NCBI GenBank assembly: GCA_033220425.1 | Contig: CM065649.1 | Coordinates: 4,712,001-4,776,000, forward strand | Reading direction: 5' to 3' | Length of the DNA stretch: 64,000 nucleotides | Origin: Lepraria neglecta | Taxonomy: Eukaryota; Ascomycota; Lecanoromycetes; Lecanorales; Stereocaulaceae | Shown here: piece after piece, positions 20,515 through 31,780 of the stretch | Numbering within the stretch: position 1 is the first letter of the stretch | Layout: each line of letters begins with the position of its first letter | Position numbers and translations under genes: made by a program | Notes under the pieces: model-generated | What the model was told of the DNA's origin: nothing | The model's input: only the letters and a program-made list of their open reading frames with translations | Database searches by the model: none

Positions 20515-22107
20515 ATGCGTCTATCGTTTCCCGCCTTGATCACGATTGCTTTGATCACATTGGTAAAGCTTACTCTACTTGCTGGCCTGACCACCGCGAT
20601 AGTTGCTGCACTTGCGAACCAGCTCATCGCTCCAGCTTCCAGACAACCCTCGAAAACAGCTGCGCTTGTCAGTCAGGCCATGAACAAATGTCGAACTGCC
20701 ACGCACACAACGATCAACTGCCCATCTTCCAGTCAGATTTCGAGAAGAGATGCGCCCGTTAGTCAGACTATAGATGGATCTCCATCTCCCAACCAGACAA
20801 TGACCAGCTCTCCACCTTGCTGCCAAACCATCCTGGCATCTCCACCGGCAAATCAAACGATGAACACAACTTGCCCCGCCAACCAGGTCTTGATCAATAA
20901 GTCGCCTTCCAACATAACCACATGTTATTTCCCATCTGCCAATCAAACCATGAACGCAACTCGCCCCACCGATTGGACAATGGTCAATACTTCGTCTCCC
21001 AACATAACCCCATGCCATTCTTCACTTGCCAATCGGACTACGGTCGCAACTTGCGCCACCAACGAGGCAATGTACATTTCCTCGGATTATAACATAACCA
21101 CTTGTTATTCTCCACATGATAATCGCACTATGAACGAAACTTGTCCCGCCGACTGGACAGTGATCATTTCTTTGCCTTACAACTTACCCAAAAACCAAAC
21201 TCATCCTGCTATATGGAAGTGTATTGACCCTCAGGAAGAAGCCACTGAACTGGCCTGGCAACAATTCGCAGAAATCTGCGGAGCATGCTTGGGCGTTGCC
21301 TTCGTATTGATCCTAGGCGTTATGATGGGTCGCTTTGTCACAAATTGGGGTTGGTGGAGGCTTCATGGCCCTGGTCTCAAGCCGCACTATGTCAAGACGT
21401 GGCACGGCTGGGTGGTACGGGATGATTTCAAGGAAAATGTTGCTGAGCCAGAGAAACCACAAGTGCTCCGGCAATGCTGGTTTTGGGAGTGGGGGCTTAT
21501 TCGCGCCGATTACGAATGGTACTGCTGGGATCCTCATGGCCATGGCAAGCGACGCGAGGAAGAAATGCGGAACCGCTCTTACCTTCGCAAGCTATTACGC
21601 TGGATCGGCATCATCAAGCAAGACTGCCAGCAGGCGCCAACAGAAGATCTTGCCGAGAAAGGAGAGTCACCCAAGAAGCCTCGACATCAGCGCCCCTCGT
21701 CCGGCATCCGGTGGCCTACTTCCAGCTGCACAACCTCTGCCGATCTCACGCAGCCTAATGCGATGTCTACGACTATGATTTCCGGTGCTCTAGACGATCC
21801 TCATCAGCTATCCGAACTCCCATTCGAGACCGTCAGTCAACGCAACGTCTCTACAAAGCGACCTCCGGCTTGGGGCTCTCACAGCCGCGCTTCCAGTGAA
21901 CACGTCGATCCGAACGAGGCGGGTTGGGCTCCAGACGAGAACGGAGACCATCCGGATACACCGACATTGCTTGGGAGGATGAGGAAATACGCTATTATGT
22001 CCACTCAAGGCCTCGATGGGACTCACACGCGATGCCATTCAGCCCCAAATTCTACACCACTTGCTTGCAACAAAGCGCCCACTCGGGCAGTCAGTGATGG
22101 AACATGA
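20515..22107 (+). CDS. Membrane protein with N-glycosylation-rich repeats, unknown family
   Basis: An intronless frame of 530 residues from a clear ATG. A hydrophobic N-terminus (residues 5-36) acts as signal peptide or anchor. Residues 109-224 form about four imperfect repeats of 30 residues, each with the order ANQTMN / TCPA / NITxCY and rich in NxT sequons and paired cysteines, so a heavily glycosylated extracellular domain is likely. A second membrane helix spans about residues 254-275 (CGACLGVAFVLILGVMMG). The cytosolic part starts with a Trp-rich segment (WGWWRLHGPGLKPHYVKTWH), then basic and low-complexity Ser/Thr/Pro-rich sequence. I do not recognise the family. The layout resembles a wall-stress sensor or adhesion protein, which is inference only. 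The DNA repeat unit is 90 bases and could vary between strains. Confidence 0.75.
   Translation: MRLSFPALITIALITLVKLTLLAGLTTAIVAALANQLIAPASRQPSKTAALVSQAMNKCRTATHTTINCPSSSQISRRDAPVSQTIDGSPSPNQTMTSSPPCCQTILASPPANQTMNTTCPANQVLINKSPSNITTCYFPSANQTMNATRPTDWTMVNTSSPNITPCHSSLANRTTVATCATNEAMYISSDYNITTCYSPHDNRTMNETCPADWTVIISLPYNLPKNQTHPAIWKCIDPQEEATELAWQQFAEICGACLGVAFVLILGVMMGRFVTNWGWWRLHGPGLKPHYVKTWHGWVVRDDFKENVAEPEKPQVLRQCWFWEWGLIRADYEWYCWDPHGHGKRREEEMRNRSYLRKLLRWIGIIKQDCQQAPTEDLAEKGESPKKPRHQRPSSGIRWPTSSCTTSADLTQPNAMSTTMISGALDDPHQLSELPFETVSQRNVSTKRPPAWGSHSRASSEHVDPNEAGWAPDENGDHPDTPTLLGRMRKYAIMSTQGLDGTHTRCHSAPNSTPLACNKAPTRAVSDGT
20839..21186 (+). repeat. 90-base coding minisatellite (30-residue units)
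   Basis: About four diverged in-frame 90-base units inside the membrane protein gene. They encode the ANQTMN / CPA / NIT pattern described for that gene. Units differ at many sites, so the array looks old. Confidence 0.7.
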
Positions 22108-22728
22108 CCGCAGAGATATGGCTTTATGGTTGCTGTGTGCCGTTGGCTGCGGAGGTTTTTTCTCTCGATAGGAGCTATGATAATGATGGATAGCAGGGCT
22201 TCGAGGCTTTCTTACTTTCAAATATGTGTATTATCGGATATTGAATCAGTCAATTCTCCACTCTTTCTACCATACCTGATGAACCGTTCAATCTTCACCC
22301 ACCCTGACTACTTTGAACCTTGATAGATAACGCCCAATCGATGCTTCAATTAGTGTCATTGTGTCCCTACCCTGCTTACTTTTGCAAGCAGCTGGTGACC
22401 AGATTTCAAGAATTTACAGGGCCGAAAGCCTATCCAAAAGCATCCTGCGCCGGCTACATTGAAACCAGTAGCCATGTCGTGTTCACTCCCTTCCCTAGCA
22501 AAGTAATTCATCTAGATCAAGTCGAAGCGGCGGCACAAGACACCCAGCAAGAGTTGGTGGGACTTGATATCATGGGTCTCATTACTGCTATGCTAATTAT
22601 GCGACGCTTTAATGCTGTTCTCGATCTCGCAACACAGCACACTCTCATCACAAGGACCATTGGTGGTGTCGAGCTTGAAGGGTTCTGGGGATGGGCACAA
22701 CAAATCGCCATCAAAAGCGTCGCCATCA
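22108..22728. other. Intergenic between convergent genes
   Basis: No gene is supported; the plus-strand 142-codon frame at 22320-22748 overlaps the 3' end of the LRR-like gene and has no motif. Confidence 0.45.
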
Positions 22729-24345
22729 CTACCCATCACCGTTTCTAAGGAGATGATCAAGGTCCACAATAGCCTCCGCAATCCACCAATCGTCCCAGTC
22801 GCGCTCGAACACTACCCTATTACTTCTATACCCAAGGGCTGGACGATCAGGGGCTAGATGTCGCCAATCGCTATTCCAATCGCTCACATTTCGTTCTCGT
22901 CTGAGTTCCTCATTTTCAGGCTCGTCTACTTTATTTTTTGCTCGGTCGATCAGAGCGTTCACAGAGCCCTCCATGCGCCCAGTCTTGTGTTCGAACTGCA
23001 CCCAATCGAGGAGCTGGTTCCTTTGTTCGATCGAGGTGTATCCTGGTGATAGGCGGTAAATTTGTAGCCAGGCTAGCTTGTCGGAACCTTCTTTGAAGCA
23101 ATCGGGTATCCATCCCTGGCCGACCTTGACGGTTTCAAGGGCTTGCCATCCTCCAAACCAATCTATCTGCTTATACCCTAGGGCTTGTACCCATGGGTGA
23201 CAGCTCGTGAGATCCAGCCATTTTAGGCAAATGGTCGATTTGCCGAGACGGCGGAGTATAGAGGCGGCCTCGCTCCAGTCGTCGTCAAAGGCACTGTAGA
23301 AGTTCCTAGCTCCGTAGTTGACATTTCCTTGGGGCGTTTCCCTGTACGCTGTGGTTGAGTTGGGTGATAAGGTAGGGGTGGGCCAGTAGGCTAAGGACAG
23401 ATGGGTGACCGTTGTCAGATGGGGTACGAGATCCAGCAGCCCTTTCCAGGTTGCTGCGCGATTTGGATGTGAGAGCGATAGGTGGGTCAGCGAGTGGAAG
23501 CGTGGCAAAGCAGATGGCTGTGCGGTAAACTCGGGAGCATCCCAGCTCTCAGGGGTAGGATCAGAGTCCTCATCCGCAGATGCGATAGCCTTCTTAGCGC
23601 CGAAGAGATCTCGGAGTTCGTTGAGCTTGAGAGAATTCCCTGTGAATGTAGCCAGGTCGAGATGTGTTAGTCCCTCAGCTCCTGTAGCATCCTCGAGCTC
23701 CGTCTCATCCAGGAAGAGCACCTCAAGGCCAGCTTTGTCTATCCCATTCGCACCGTAACAGGCGTTGTAATGGAGCAGCGCCTCCTTATACCGGACAGGA
23801 ATCGTCGCCAGATAGCATTGATCGTACTCCACATGCCAGCCCCAGTTCCTCGCAAGCGCTTTCAAGGTGGTGGCTATGAGGGATCGCTCTTCCGGTAGGA
23901 ACGAGCCTGGTAGCCTTTCAAGCTTGGTTCTTTCTCCATCGTGTCTAGGCGTCCTCAGCCTTGCTTGGCTGCTTGTCCCGTTATCTCTCCGCTTCAGCCA
24001 GCTCGGTGGTGCAACTGGACCACTTGGGCCTCTCATCCGCCCAGTGATGCGTAGTCCTGGTCGAGGCCGCGGTGGTGATGCATCTGGGATTTGGAGGATG
24101 TGCCTCAATGATGGAGGTAACGTAGGACTCGTGCCTGCGTTGAGGACATCCGAGGACGCTCGGGCATTTTGACTGCCTTGACTAAGACGTAGCTGCTGGA
24201 TCCGGTCGTTCACAGAGTTGCCAGTTGGACTGGCAGTTGATGCGAGCGAGCGTGACGCATCTTTGGGCTTTCCGGATGAGGAGAGGGAGGAGTGGGCGGG
24301 ACTGCTGGGTTTCGTCGCATAGAATGATGCTCTTTTCTTGGGCAT
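22729..24345 (-). CDS. LRR-like conserved fungal protein
   Basis: An intronless frame of 538 residues starting at MPKKRASFYATKP; the longer frame upstream lacks an ATG. A basic, Ser/Pro-rich N-terminal third with low complexity precedes an ordered domain. In that domain irregular leucine-rich-type segments appear: LEVLFLDETELED, LTHLDLATFTGNSLKLNEL, FHSLTHLSLSHPN, LTTVTHLSLAYWPTPTLSP, ICLKWLDLTSCHPWVQALG. The C-terminal part is charged and Trp-rich (FERDWDDWWIAEAIVDLDHL). No catalytic motif is seen. I recall similar ascomycete proteins carrying a tafazzin label in databases, but the sequence shows no acyltransferase HX4D motif, so I do not use that name. A scaffold role is likely but unproven. 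Confidence 0.72.
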   Translation of the reverse strand: MPKKRASFYATKPSSPAHSSLSSSGKPKDASRSLASTASPTGNSVNDRIQQLRLSQGSQNARASSDVLNAGTSPTLPPSLRHILQIPDASPPRPRPGLRITGRMRGPSGPVAPPSWLKRRDNGTSSQARLRTPRHDGERTKLERLPGSFLPEERSLIATTLKALARNWGWHVEYDQCYLATIPVRYKEALLHYNACYGANGIDKAGLEVLFLDETELEDATGAEGLTHLDLATFTGNSLKLNELRDLFGAKKAIASADEDSDPTPESWDAPEFTAQPSALPRFHSLTHLSLSHPNRAATWKGLLDLVPHLTTVTHLSLAYWPTPTLSPNSTTAYRETPQGNVNYGARNFYSAFDDDWSEAASILRRLGKSTICLKWLDLTSCHPWVQALGYKQIDWFGGWQALETVKVGQGWIPDCFKEGSDKLAWLQIYRLSPGYTSIEQRNQLLDWVQFEHKTGRMEGSVNALIDRAKNKVDEPENEELRRERNVSDWNSDWRHLAPDRPALGYRSNRVVFERDWDDWWIAEAIVDLDHLLRNGDG

Positions 24346-26029
24346 GAGACTGAGGTCGTCAAGAAGGCAAGGGTGTTTGGAGGCGTCTCTGTTGATGAGA
24401 TGACAGAACAACGTTCATGCAATAACGATGAGTGGCTGGGAGCATTGGTGGGGCCTTTCCCGGGTAGCTATCAATCGCTCAATGGCGCCCAAGACAGCCC
24501 TATGAGCGGAAGTGGTAGGGGCTTCCAGGGTACTGCTTAGGGGCGGCGAGTGGCTGCTTACTAGGTTTGGCTGACTTTATCAAAGCAAACTAAGAGTTGG
24601 GTATAGCTTGATACATAATAATGTATGCTCTATAATCCATATTCACCTCTAGCGGGAGTGTAGATCTCATCGATAATGCAGCAGCGACTCTTCACCGGTT
24701 CGTCTCCAATCTATTAACTTGCAATACCTGCAAAGCCTTCATCGCTCACACAATGCTAAAAACGCACTTTCGGCCGCCCATCCATAGCCTTCTACATCGC
24801 AGGCCATTCATCAACATCAGTCCTCAGCCTTTTAGTCATTGCGTTTCGCCGACGAGCTGGCCGCAAGAGCGTCATTTGAGAAACTAGATGGGCTTAAACA
24901 CGTATTTGGCGACTAGTAGCCATGCTGCCAAGCTCGAATGTGCCGCTAAGAATTTGCACTCTGTCGTTCCATGCACTAGTGAGAAGCTCTGGGCCTGCGA
25001 GCTCAGATATGATGGAGACATGGGGGACGTGGGGTGGGAGGGGTGGCGTCAGTAATTTAGATAGAGACCAGTATAGCGTGGGCGGTCGACATGATGAGGA
25101 GGACGACAGTCAAGATGATGATTCTGGTAGGGAATTGTTGTAAAAGAAACGTCGTTCATTTATCCTGTTCATAGGTATGTTTGTAAAGTTGGACTGCTTT
25201 GACAAGCCTTGATATAGGGCGCTGGCTGAGAGGACATAGAGGCATGTCAGGTGCACGTGGAGGTTCATGTCCTCGAATGAAGGTCTTAATGAGTTGGAAT
25301 GCGTTGGAGAATTCTTTAGGGAAAGGGCTGGCGTCACGCTGATACTTGCAGTTTTGAAGGAAAGCTGTGAGAGTAAAATTTACAATGACAGTGATCGACA
25401 TGGTGAATGTATATAAGGCGTCTAGCTAATTTTTCCATTGAGAGAATAACTGGGTACGGGGTCTTGTGTGAGATATGACGCCCTAACCTGACCGAAAAAG
25501 CATGCCTGACGCGACCAAATGCAGATCTTTCGATCTCCGAAAGTGGACAGACAACATGCTCAGATCGGTAAGGGAGGGTAGATAACGAGAGGCGTTCATG
25601 ACTCAGGGTTGAGGGATTTCACCATTCATTTTGTAGTCTCAGGGCAACCCGAATTGTTGAGTTGGCTGAACGTGGGACATAAGCGTGGGACACAGCATTG
25701 GAACGAGAATCGGAGAATTATGGCACAGCTTTGGGGAGCTGAAACACGTTTGAGGAAAATGGCTGGAGCTGTTATCGCTTAAGTGGCACTTCGGAAGTTT
25801 GGTAGCCTCGTATCAGCGGACACAAAGTGATAAAGAGAAAGTGTGCCATGCAAGACTCGATGTATGGCTATTGTCAGTAAGCACTTGATACTGTTGGCCA
25901 GCATTTCTTGACGCGCGAAGCGAAGCGCAGAACCGTTGAGAAGAAGTCCTGAGCACTTCAGTGTTTCAGTATCCGAGCAGTGCCAGATTCTCGTAGACAC
26001 CCTGTCCAGGGACTTTATTCCCATTTCTC
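24346..26029. other. Intergenic, no gene recognised
   Basis: A 1.7 kb stretch with only short frames. I saw no tRNA, repeat or motif. The left end is the promoter of the LRR-like gene; the right end is the 3' flank of DBP9. Confidence 0.5.
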
Positions 26030-28031
26030 TCATTTCCCCTTCTCCTTCGCATTGAACGTCTTCAAGGGGTCCATATTCCGTCCAGCTGGTTTCTTCCCCT
26101 TCCCCTTCAAACGATTCTGCATCCTCGCTCTCCTGATCCTATTGTCGGTCGTCTTTCGCAATCCAACGAAGCCAATGTCTTCCCCTGCTATCCCTTTCTT
26201 GCCATTACTAGGCATGAGATACTCCGGCACGTGTCTCAAATGCGGCTGCACCCTGGCAGCTCTGAGCTCACCATCATGCCTCAGATGGTGCAAATCTTCA
26301 GGATTCTCTTCAAAATGCCGCTTAAGCTTTTCACTCTTCAATAGCTCCTGCCTGAGCTCTCGCGTCCTCGCTTCCCGGATGGCAATACGTGTGACTGCTT
26401 GTAAAGCATCATTCATGCGGTAGCGAAAAGCATCTACCTGCTTCATGTCGAAATGGTAAGGCTTGACTTCTTTGCCTTTCTTTTGTTGATGATCGATGAT
26501 CTTTTCCACGACTTCTTCATCATGCTCTGCTGTAGGAAACGTTGTCGATTTGTGTTTGTGGTAAAGCTCCGCAGGCACCACAAAGGAAAGCGCCATTCCG
26601 GTCTTCCCGGCCCTCGCAGTCCTGCCTATGCGGTGGGTATACGACTTTGAAGAGGTTGGAAGATCAAAATTCAGGACACAGGCTACATTCTGAAAGTCGA
26701 TCCCGCGCGAAACTCCATACTCTTTGCTCTTCTTACTTTTCTTTCGTTGCTTCTTGGGCGTGTCCGCTGGCTTTGCCTCCTCATCAGAAGCTTCAGCATC
26801 GTCGACAGCGCCATTCGCTTTGGATGGTAATAGATTAGTAGCATCATTCTTGTCAGGCGCAGTGTCCGCTTCAGCACTATCGATTTTAGCAACTCTTGAC
26901 GATTTGCCTTCTCGAACATCCAAGACTTCGTGTTCATCCGAGGCTATGATAATGTCATAAACGTTCTTGTTGAATTCTTCCACCACATGGATTCGTGAGT
27001 TGACTGGTAGTTCGGAGTTCAGAACGCAGCTCTTGATGCCGAATTGCTCAAAGAACAGCTTCAAGCGATAGCATCTATCGATGTCTCCGACGAAAATGAT
27101 GCATTTGCCTTTGATCAATTTGAGCTTGAAGATCACATATGCCAGTAGAAATTTCTCGTCTTCGGCGCACCTACTCATAAATTAGCATGGGAAGGTGGGA
27201 AGCGACTCAAGGTGTTTTACGTACTGCACGACGTACTGGCTTACACCTCCGCCATTGTTTGTGCTTTCTTGAAAGTCTAGAATTGCTGGATCCCGACAGA
27301 AGAGACCTTTCAAGGTAGTCACTTCGGTTGTCAAGGTTGCGCTCATCAAGAATGTCTGAACACCCTTCGGTACCGCCTTGGCAATCGCCTCTAGATCATC
27401 ATCATAGCCGTAGGAGAAAACTAGATCTGCCTCGTCAATGACTAGATGTGCGAGCTTGTCAAGTGACAGCGCTGAATTTTGTAGATTCTGAGCAGCACGA
27501 GCTGGTGTAGCAACAACGATGTCTGGGAACTCGGCGAGGAGTGTCCGCTGTACAGCTTCGGGGATCTTCTGGGTAAGGTTGACTATCCGGACGTCCTTTG
27601 AACAAAAGGCTGAGAAGGTCGAGACGGCTTTGGAGGCCTGCTGGGCAAGCTCACGTGTAGGGACAAGGATGAGAGCGGATGTAGCTTTACTGCCTTTGCT
27701 ACCCTGGGTCTTTCTCTGAAGCATGGATTGGAGGATTGGGAGGATATAAGCCGCAGTCTTGCCAGAACCGGTCTTGGAGCGAGCTGGGACAACATGATTA
27801 GCGGCTAGACTACTGATATTTTGACTCGCACATACCGAGAATATCTTTGCCCTCGAGGGCGAGGGGGATTGCTTTGGACTGCACCAACGTCGGGCTCGAA
27901 AAGTTTTCTTTTGCAACAGCTTGGAGCAGCCGCGAATCTAAGCCTAGAGCGCTGAAAGTGGTGGTACTATGGTCGCCGGCGCTCGTATTGACAGCAGTGG
28001 GAACATTGTCTTCATTCAGTTTCCGCTTCAT
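26030..28031 (-). CDS. DBP9: ATP-dependent DEAD-box RNA helicase DBP9
   Basis: A nucleolar helicase for 60S ribosome assembly. Three exons (28031-27836, 27783-27225, 27170-26030) join in phase to 631 residues. Motifs appear in order: Q-motif ([17 protein letters not shown]), motif I (SKTGSGKT, G71-T75), Ia (PTRELAQQ), Ib (TPAR), II DEAD at 182-185, III (SAT) and VI ([13 protein letters not shown]). DBP9-specific features are [54 protein letters not shown], a long acidic/basic insertion with [12 protein letters not shown] before the HRIGR block, and VPEYLMPS near the C-terminus. The second join restores VVQCAEDEK, which fixes the GTACGT donor. The basic C-terminal tail should bind rRNA. Length fits the family. 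Confidence 0.95.
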
Positions 28032-28495
28032 GGCTGCAGCCGGAAGTGTGAGTCTGCAGCAGACTTGGAGTCGTTTTCACAAATATTTCTGAGATCGAGA
28101 CTTCAAAATAAATTCGCTTCCCCACGATATTCACAGGGCTGAATAATTTGGGCTAAACCCTAGCGCGAGCGATGCCTAACTTCCCCTTACGAGCTGCAAC
28201 TTGATGCGAATGGACAGTCTCGTAATGAATCTAATGTATGTACTCTATAGCGGGAATCGTGAGCCTTCTATCGTGTCCAACAGCTGAACATAAAGGGTGC
28301 CACAAAGCAAGGCCGTCACCAAAACCATCCAAAACCATCACGTAGAAGCAAAAGCAAGCCATGCGGGAGCATTTGCAATCTTAGTTCTATAAAGTGCCTA
28401 AAATTTATAAACCCGGGCAGTCGTATCGTTCGTTCATGCTCTCATTACCGTACAGTATGTGTGGCTTCGGACTTTGTACATGCACCGAGCCGCTC
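28032..28495. other. Intergenic
   Basis: Upstream region of DBP9 and 3' flank of the flavin reductase gene. Nothing further was recognised. Confidence 0.5.
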
Positions 28496-30538
28496 TCACC
28501 ACGTTTCCTGCTCCGACGTTAGCACGTTCTGCACTTTGTTGGACATAGGGTCACTTACAGCTATGTACTGCCCCGCTTCCTTCTTCTTCGACCAGAATTC
28601 TTCTGCCTCCTCGCGCCTCAGAGTCCCCTTATCCATGGCCACGTCCACAAGCGCCCTCTCAACCCCCTCACCCATGCCCTGGCTGCTCCCGCAAACAAAG
28701 ACTCGGCCGTCGAGTGCATTGATGATGAACCATACCAGGTCGGCCTGATGTCGTACCTCCTCTTGGACATATCTGCCTTCTCCACGTCTGCTCTGGACCA
28801 CTTTCTTAACTTTGTCTTCTTCGACGCCCCATTCACCGCTGTAAAGCTCGTCAAGGAGGGAGTCTCGCACACCTTGCAGGACCCAGACTTTGTTCGCGCA
28901 GTTAGCAGACTTGAGTCGCCGTTGTACAAAACCTCGAAAGGGTGCCACGCCCACGCCGGCTCCTATCAGTAGCATAGGCCCATCGGTAACGAACTCACGA
29001 GCAAGTGGATTTGCCATGAGCCCGCGGAACATTGGGACTCGAAGGTCAAGGTCCGTCGCTTTGATACCGTCCTTCTCAGCCTCTTGGACCTTCTTCGCAA
29101 TACGCTCGAGAAAGCCGGAGCCGACGCCCGTGCGTGGTCCGCCACGCCAATTAGGTGTTTCGTGCACAGTGACAGCAACTTCGACCAGGCGGCGGCAATT
29201 AGTGCCTTCGCGGGTGCAAGACTCTTGGGGGTCTTGGCTAAGTGAGTAGAAGCGGGGCATGAGGGTGTTGAGCGTGGAGAGGAGGTGGGGAAGCGGTGGG
29301 CGAGATGATGGAAAGGCGTTGAGTAGTTGGGCGATGGTGATGTGTGGACCAGTGCGGAGTTCGCAGAAGGCGGCTTGTCCTTGCGCCGACGAAAGGTAAA
29401 GTAGAATTTTCTTCTCGTTGGGAGCATCTGCGTATTCAGCAAGAAGGCGGAGAAGCGGCTTGGTCGGTGGGTAGCTTTGGACATCAGAGCACCATGTCAA
29501 CAGCTCCCGTCGCGTGGTGACGAGTTCTCGAGGCTTGTCGTCTCCCCAGATTGTAGGCCACCGTCCGGTGGTTGTGTTCATGACAATTTGCTTATCTCGA
29601 ACGTAACTAGGCATGTTAAGTAAGTCGAAGATTTCATCAACGAGTCCATCCGAGTTAGGCGCCTGGACGCCAATTGCACCGCCCACAACGAAGTCAACAT
29701 CACCACTTTCCGCTGGATAATCCGTGACATCAATTTCATAGTGGTAGGTTCTCTTTTCTGCACCGGGCTTAGTCAACTCCCTTGCGTGATGGACTTTGGC
29801 GGAAAAGACTTCGTATGGAGCGTGCGGAGTGACGAAACTCGGAGGGTGTTGCCGAACTGTTGATTTGATTGGCGTTGCTCCAGCCGATAGGGATTTGAAG
29901 GATACCGTCTCAGGAGGGACATCGACTATTTGGCTTAGCTCACTATCAAGGCTGAGAGGGCCAAGGCGGAGCTGGAGACTTCGGAACGCGTCGTTGTCAG
30001 GAATGACCACTGGCAAACCCGGTTTCGTCGCTGGGTCTTCCTCCAAAGTATTCAAGAAGCAGCATCCTCCTCCACAACAGACTTTCTCGATTTCTGTCGT
30101 CTCTGCTCCCTTGACCGGTGACAGGATCCTTTTGACGTCTTGAGGACCTTGCGAGATGAGCACGGTCGAAGCTCGCCTCTTTTTTGGTTTTGTGATGGGT
30201 GGAATCACGAACGTCTTGTCATCATTTAATTGGTCAATTCCATCAAGCGGCTTCTCCTCGATTGCACCATCTAGCTGCGGATCTGTTGCTGGTGTTCCAG
30301 GAGACTCTTGTTCTGAACCAGATGTATATACAAGAGACCGCACTGAGGATGTCGGCGATGGCTCGTGTTTGATTGAACTTCTTCTATGTGAGGGTATTGT
30401 TATTGGCTCTCGAGGTATGGGGTCATTCGGGTGGCAGGTAGAGGATTCGGACAAGGAAGAATGTTGGGTAGACTGGGGGTGGGGCATCTTGAAAGAGTGG
30501 GTGGCGGGACGGCGAGGGCCGTTGGAGACTGAACGCAT
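28496..30538 (-). CDS. CPR-type FAD/NADPH reductase lacking the FMN domain
   Basis: Two exons, 30538-28559 and 28507-28496, with a 51-base intron. The last exon encodes only Glu-Thr-Trp and stop; the join gives GQYIAETW, the normal end of these proteins, whose aromatic residue stacks on FAD. The protein has 663 residues. Residues 1-150 are low-complexity Ser/Pro-rich, followed by a compact Cys motif (VCCGGGCC, C154-C160). The FAD-binding domain follows (PPSFVTPHAPYEVFSAKV, GDVDFVVGGAIGVQAPN, PRFYSLSQ), then the NADPH domain (LLIGAGVGVAPFRGFVQRR, VFVCGSSQGMGEGVERAL). The flavodoxin domain expected at the N-terminus of cytochrome P450 reductase is absent, so a separate FMN or heme partner would be needed for one-electron transfer. 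The start at 30538 is the first in-frame ATG. Confidence 0.88.
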   Translation of the reverse strand: MRSVSNGPRRPATHSFKMPHPQSTQHSSLSESSTCHPNDPIPREPITIPSHRRSSIKHEPSPTSSVRSLVYTSGSEQESPGTPATDPQLDGAIEEKPLDGIDQLNDDKTFVIPPITKPKKRRASTVLISQGPQDVKRILSPVKGAETTEIEKVCCGGGCCFLNTLEEDPATKPGLPVVIPDNDAFRSLQLRLGPLSLDSELSQIVDVPPETVSFKSLSAGATPIKSTVRQHPPSFVTPHAPYEVFSAKVHHARELTKPGAEKRTYHYEIDVTDYPAESGDVDFVVGGAIGVQAPNSDGLVDEIFDLLNMPSYVRDKQIVMNTTTGRWPTIWGDDKPRELVTTRRELLTWCSDVQSYPPTKPLLRLLAEYADAPNEKKILLYLSSAQGQAAFCELRTGPHITIAQLLNAFPSSRPPLPHLLSTLNTLMPRFYSLSQDPQESCTREGTNCRRLVEVAVTVHETPNWRGGPRTGVGSGFLERIAKKVQEAEKDGIKATDLDLRVPMFRGLMANPLAREFVTDGPMLLIGAGVGVAPFRGFVQRRLKSANCANKVWVLQGVRDSLLDELYSGEWGVEEDKVKKVVQSRRGEGRYVQEEVRHQADLVWFIINALDGRVFVCGSSQGMGEGVERALVDVAMDKGTLRREEAEEFWSKKKEAGQYIAVSDPMSNKVQNVLTSEQETW

Positions 30539-31780
30539 TGCTTTTGTTAGCAATGTACGTTCGGTTTGGGGATCAAGAGGACAGTGGTTAGTGTCGAGAC
30601 AGTGGTATTACTCACAGCGAGTGTCTGGGTGGAAAAATGATGTTATCGATATTGTGGAGATACTCCGATGTGCGGAGGATAGCCGGCGTAAAGCCCTAAG
30701 TGGAGGAGACGCTGCATTGATATAAGACACACTGGGTGTCTGGGTTTAATATGATTGCAGAGCAGGACTAATCATTTGATCGGCTTTGGGTTCGTTGCTG
30801 CAGACGTTGGCGCGTGGAAAACGTCGGGGCTTGATAATTCACTTACAAAGAAATTGGCGATGATGATATCGATTCTGTAGGGCTGAATCTGACATAACCC
30901 TTGCCCGATCGTAGTACCCAATTGATCCTCCCGTCAGATAATGCCTTTACCAAAGTCTTGTTTACTCTTCCTTTCTTCAAACAACTCATCCTATCAAATT
31001 GTCATGTTGCGCTTGGGCGTGGCGCTTTTCAAATGATGCAGGCACACTCATGTTACTTGCATGGCTTGGCTGCATTACATTATGAGCCGCAAGAGGTTGC
31101 TCTGTGCGGCATCTTGAAATGCGGGGAAACTTTTAGCTGCACTCCTCAACCAGTACCGCACTCGAAAACGTTGAGGCTCTATCATATGACTGTCTTAGCT
31201 GCGGCACAATCCGTCGCTGCCTCTCCTCTAGCCAAGATGCAGAGGTACAGTGTGAAAGTACAACATGAATGGCTTCAGCCCCGAATATGCGCTCCCACTG
31301 TCTATCGCATGTCGCACTTCCCCTTGGATGCAAAGGACTTGGAGCAAAGTCAAAATGTCTCCAGCACAATTAAAGGTGCTCACTTGAGGCAGAGTAGTTT
31401 TCATTCTGGCAATGTTGTAGCTCCTGAGTACAAAGACAATGAACAGCCAGACTTCTATCAGTTGATGCAGCATTTGACCTAAAGGGTAAGAGCCAACGGC
31501 AAACAACAACCAGACATCAAACCTCATTTGGCACAGGTGTATTCAGTAGTGGGCTTGCTCAGCGTGTAGACACCCAACTATCAACAGAATCAACCCCAAG
31601 TAGCACTAGTCAGCTATGAGCATACTCTCTCAATGGCCTCTCAAAAGCAACCCCTATTCGAAGTGGAGACCTGCTGATCATTATCGACTTCGTTTTCTGC
31701 TTCAGCAAAGCATGAACATGCAAATGTTTGACATTTGGTTTGGGGGCTTTGCCCACAGGCCATGCCTGCCCACGTAGTCC
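30539..31780. other. Intergenic, weak open frame
   Basis: A plus-strand frame at 30901-31482 is 193 codons long but begins without ATG and shows no motif or splice context, so it is not called. Nothing else is supported. Confidence 0.45.

Noticed and set aside
30901-31482. 193-codon plus-strand frame
   Set aside because: It starts without ATG, has no recognisable motif, and the first ATG would remove a quarter of it.
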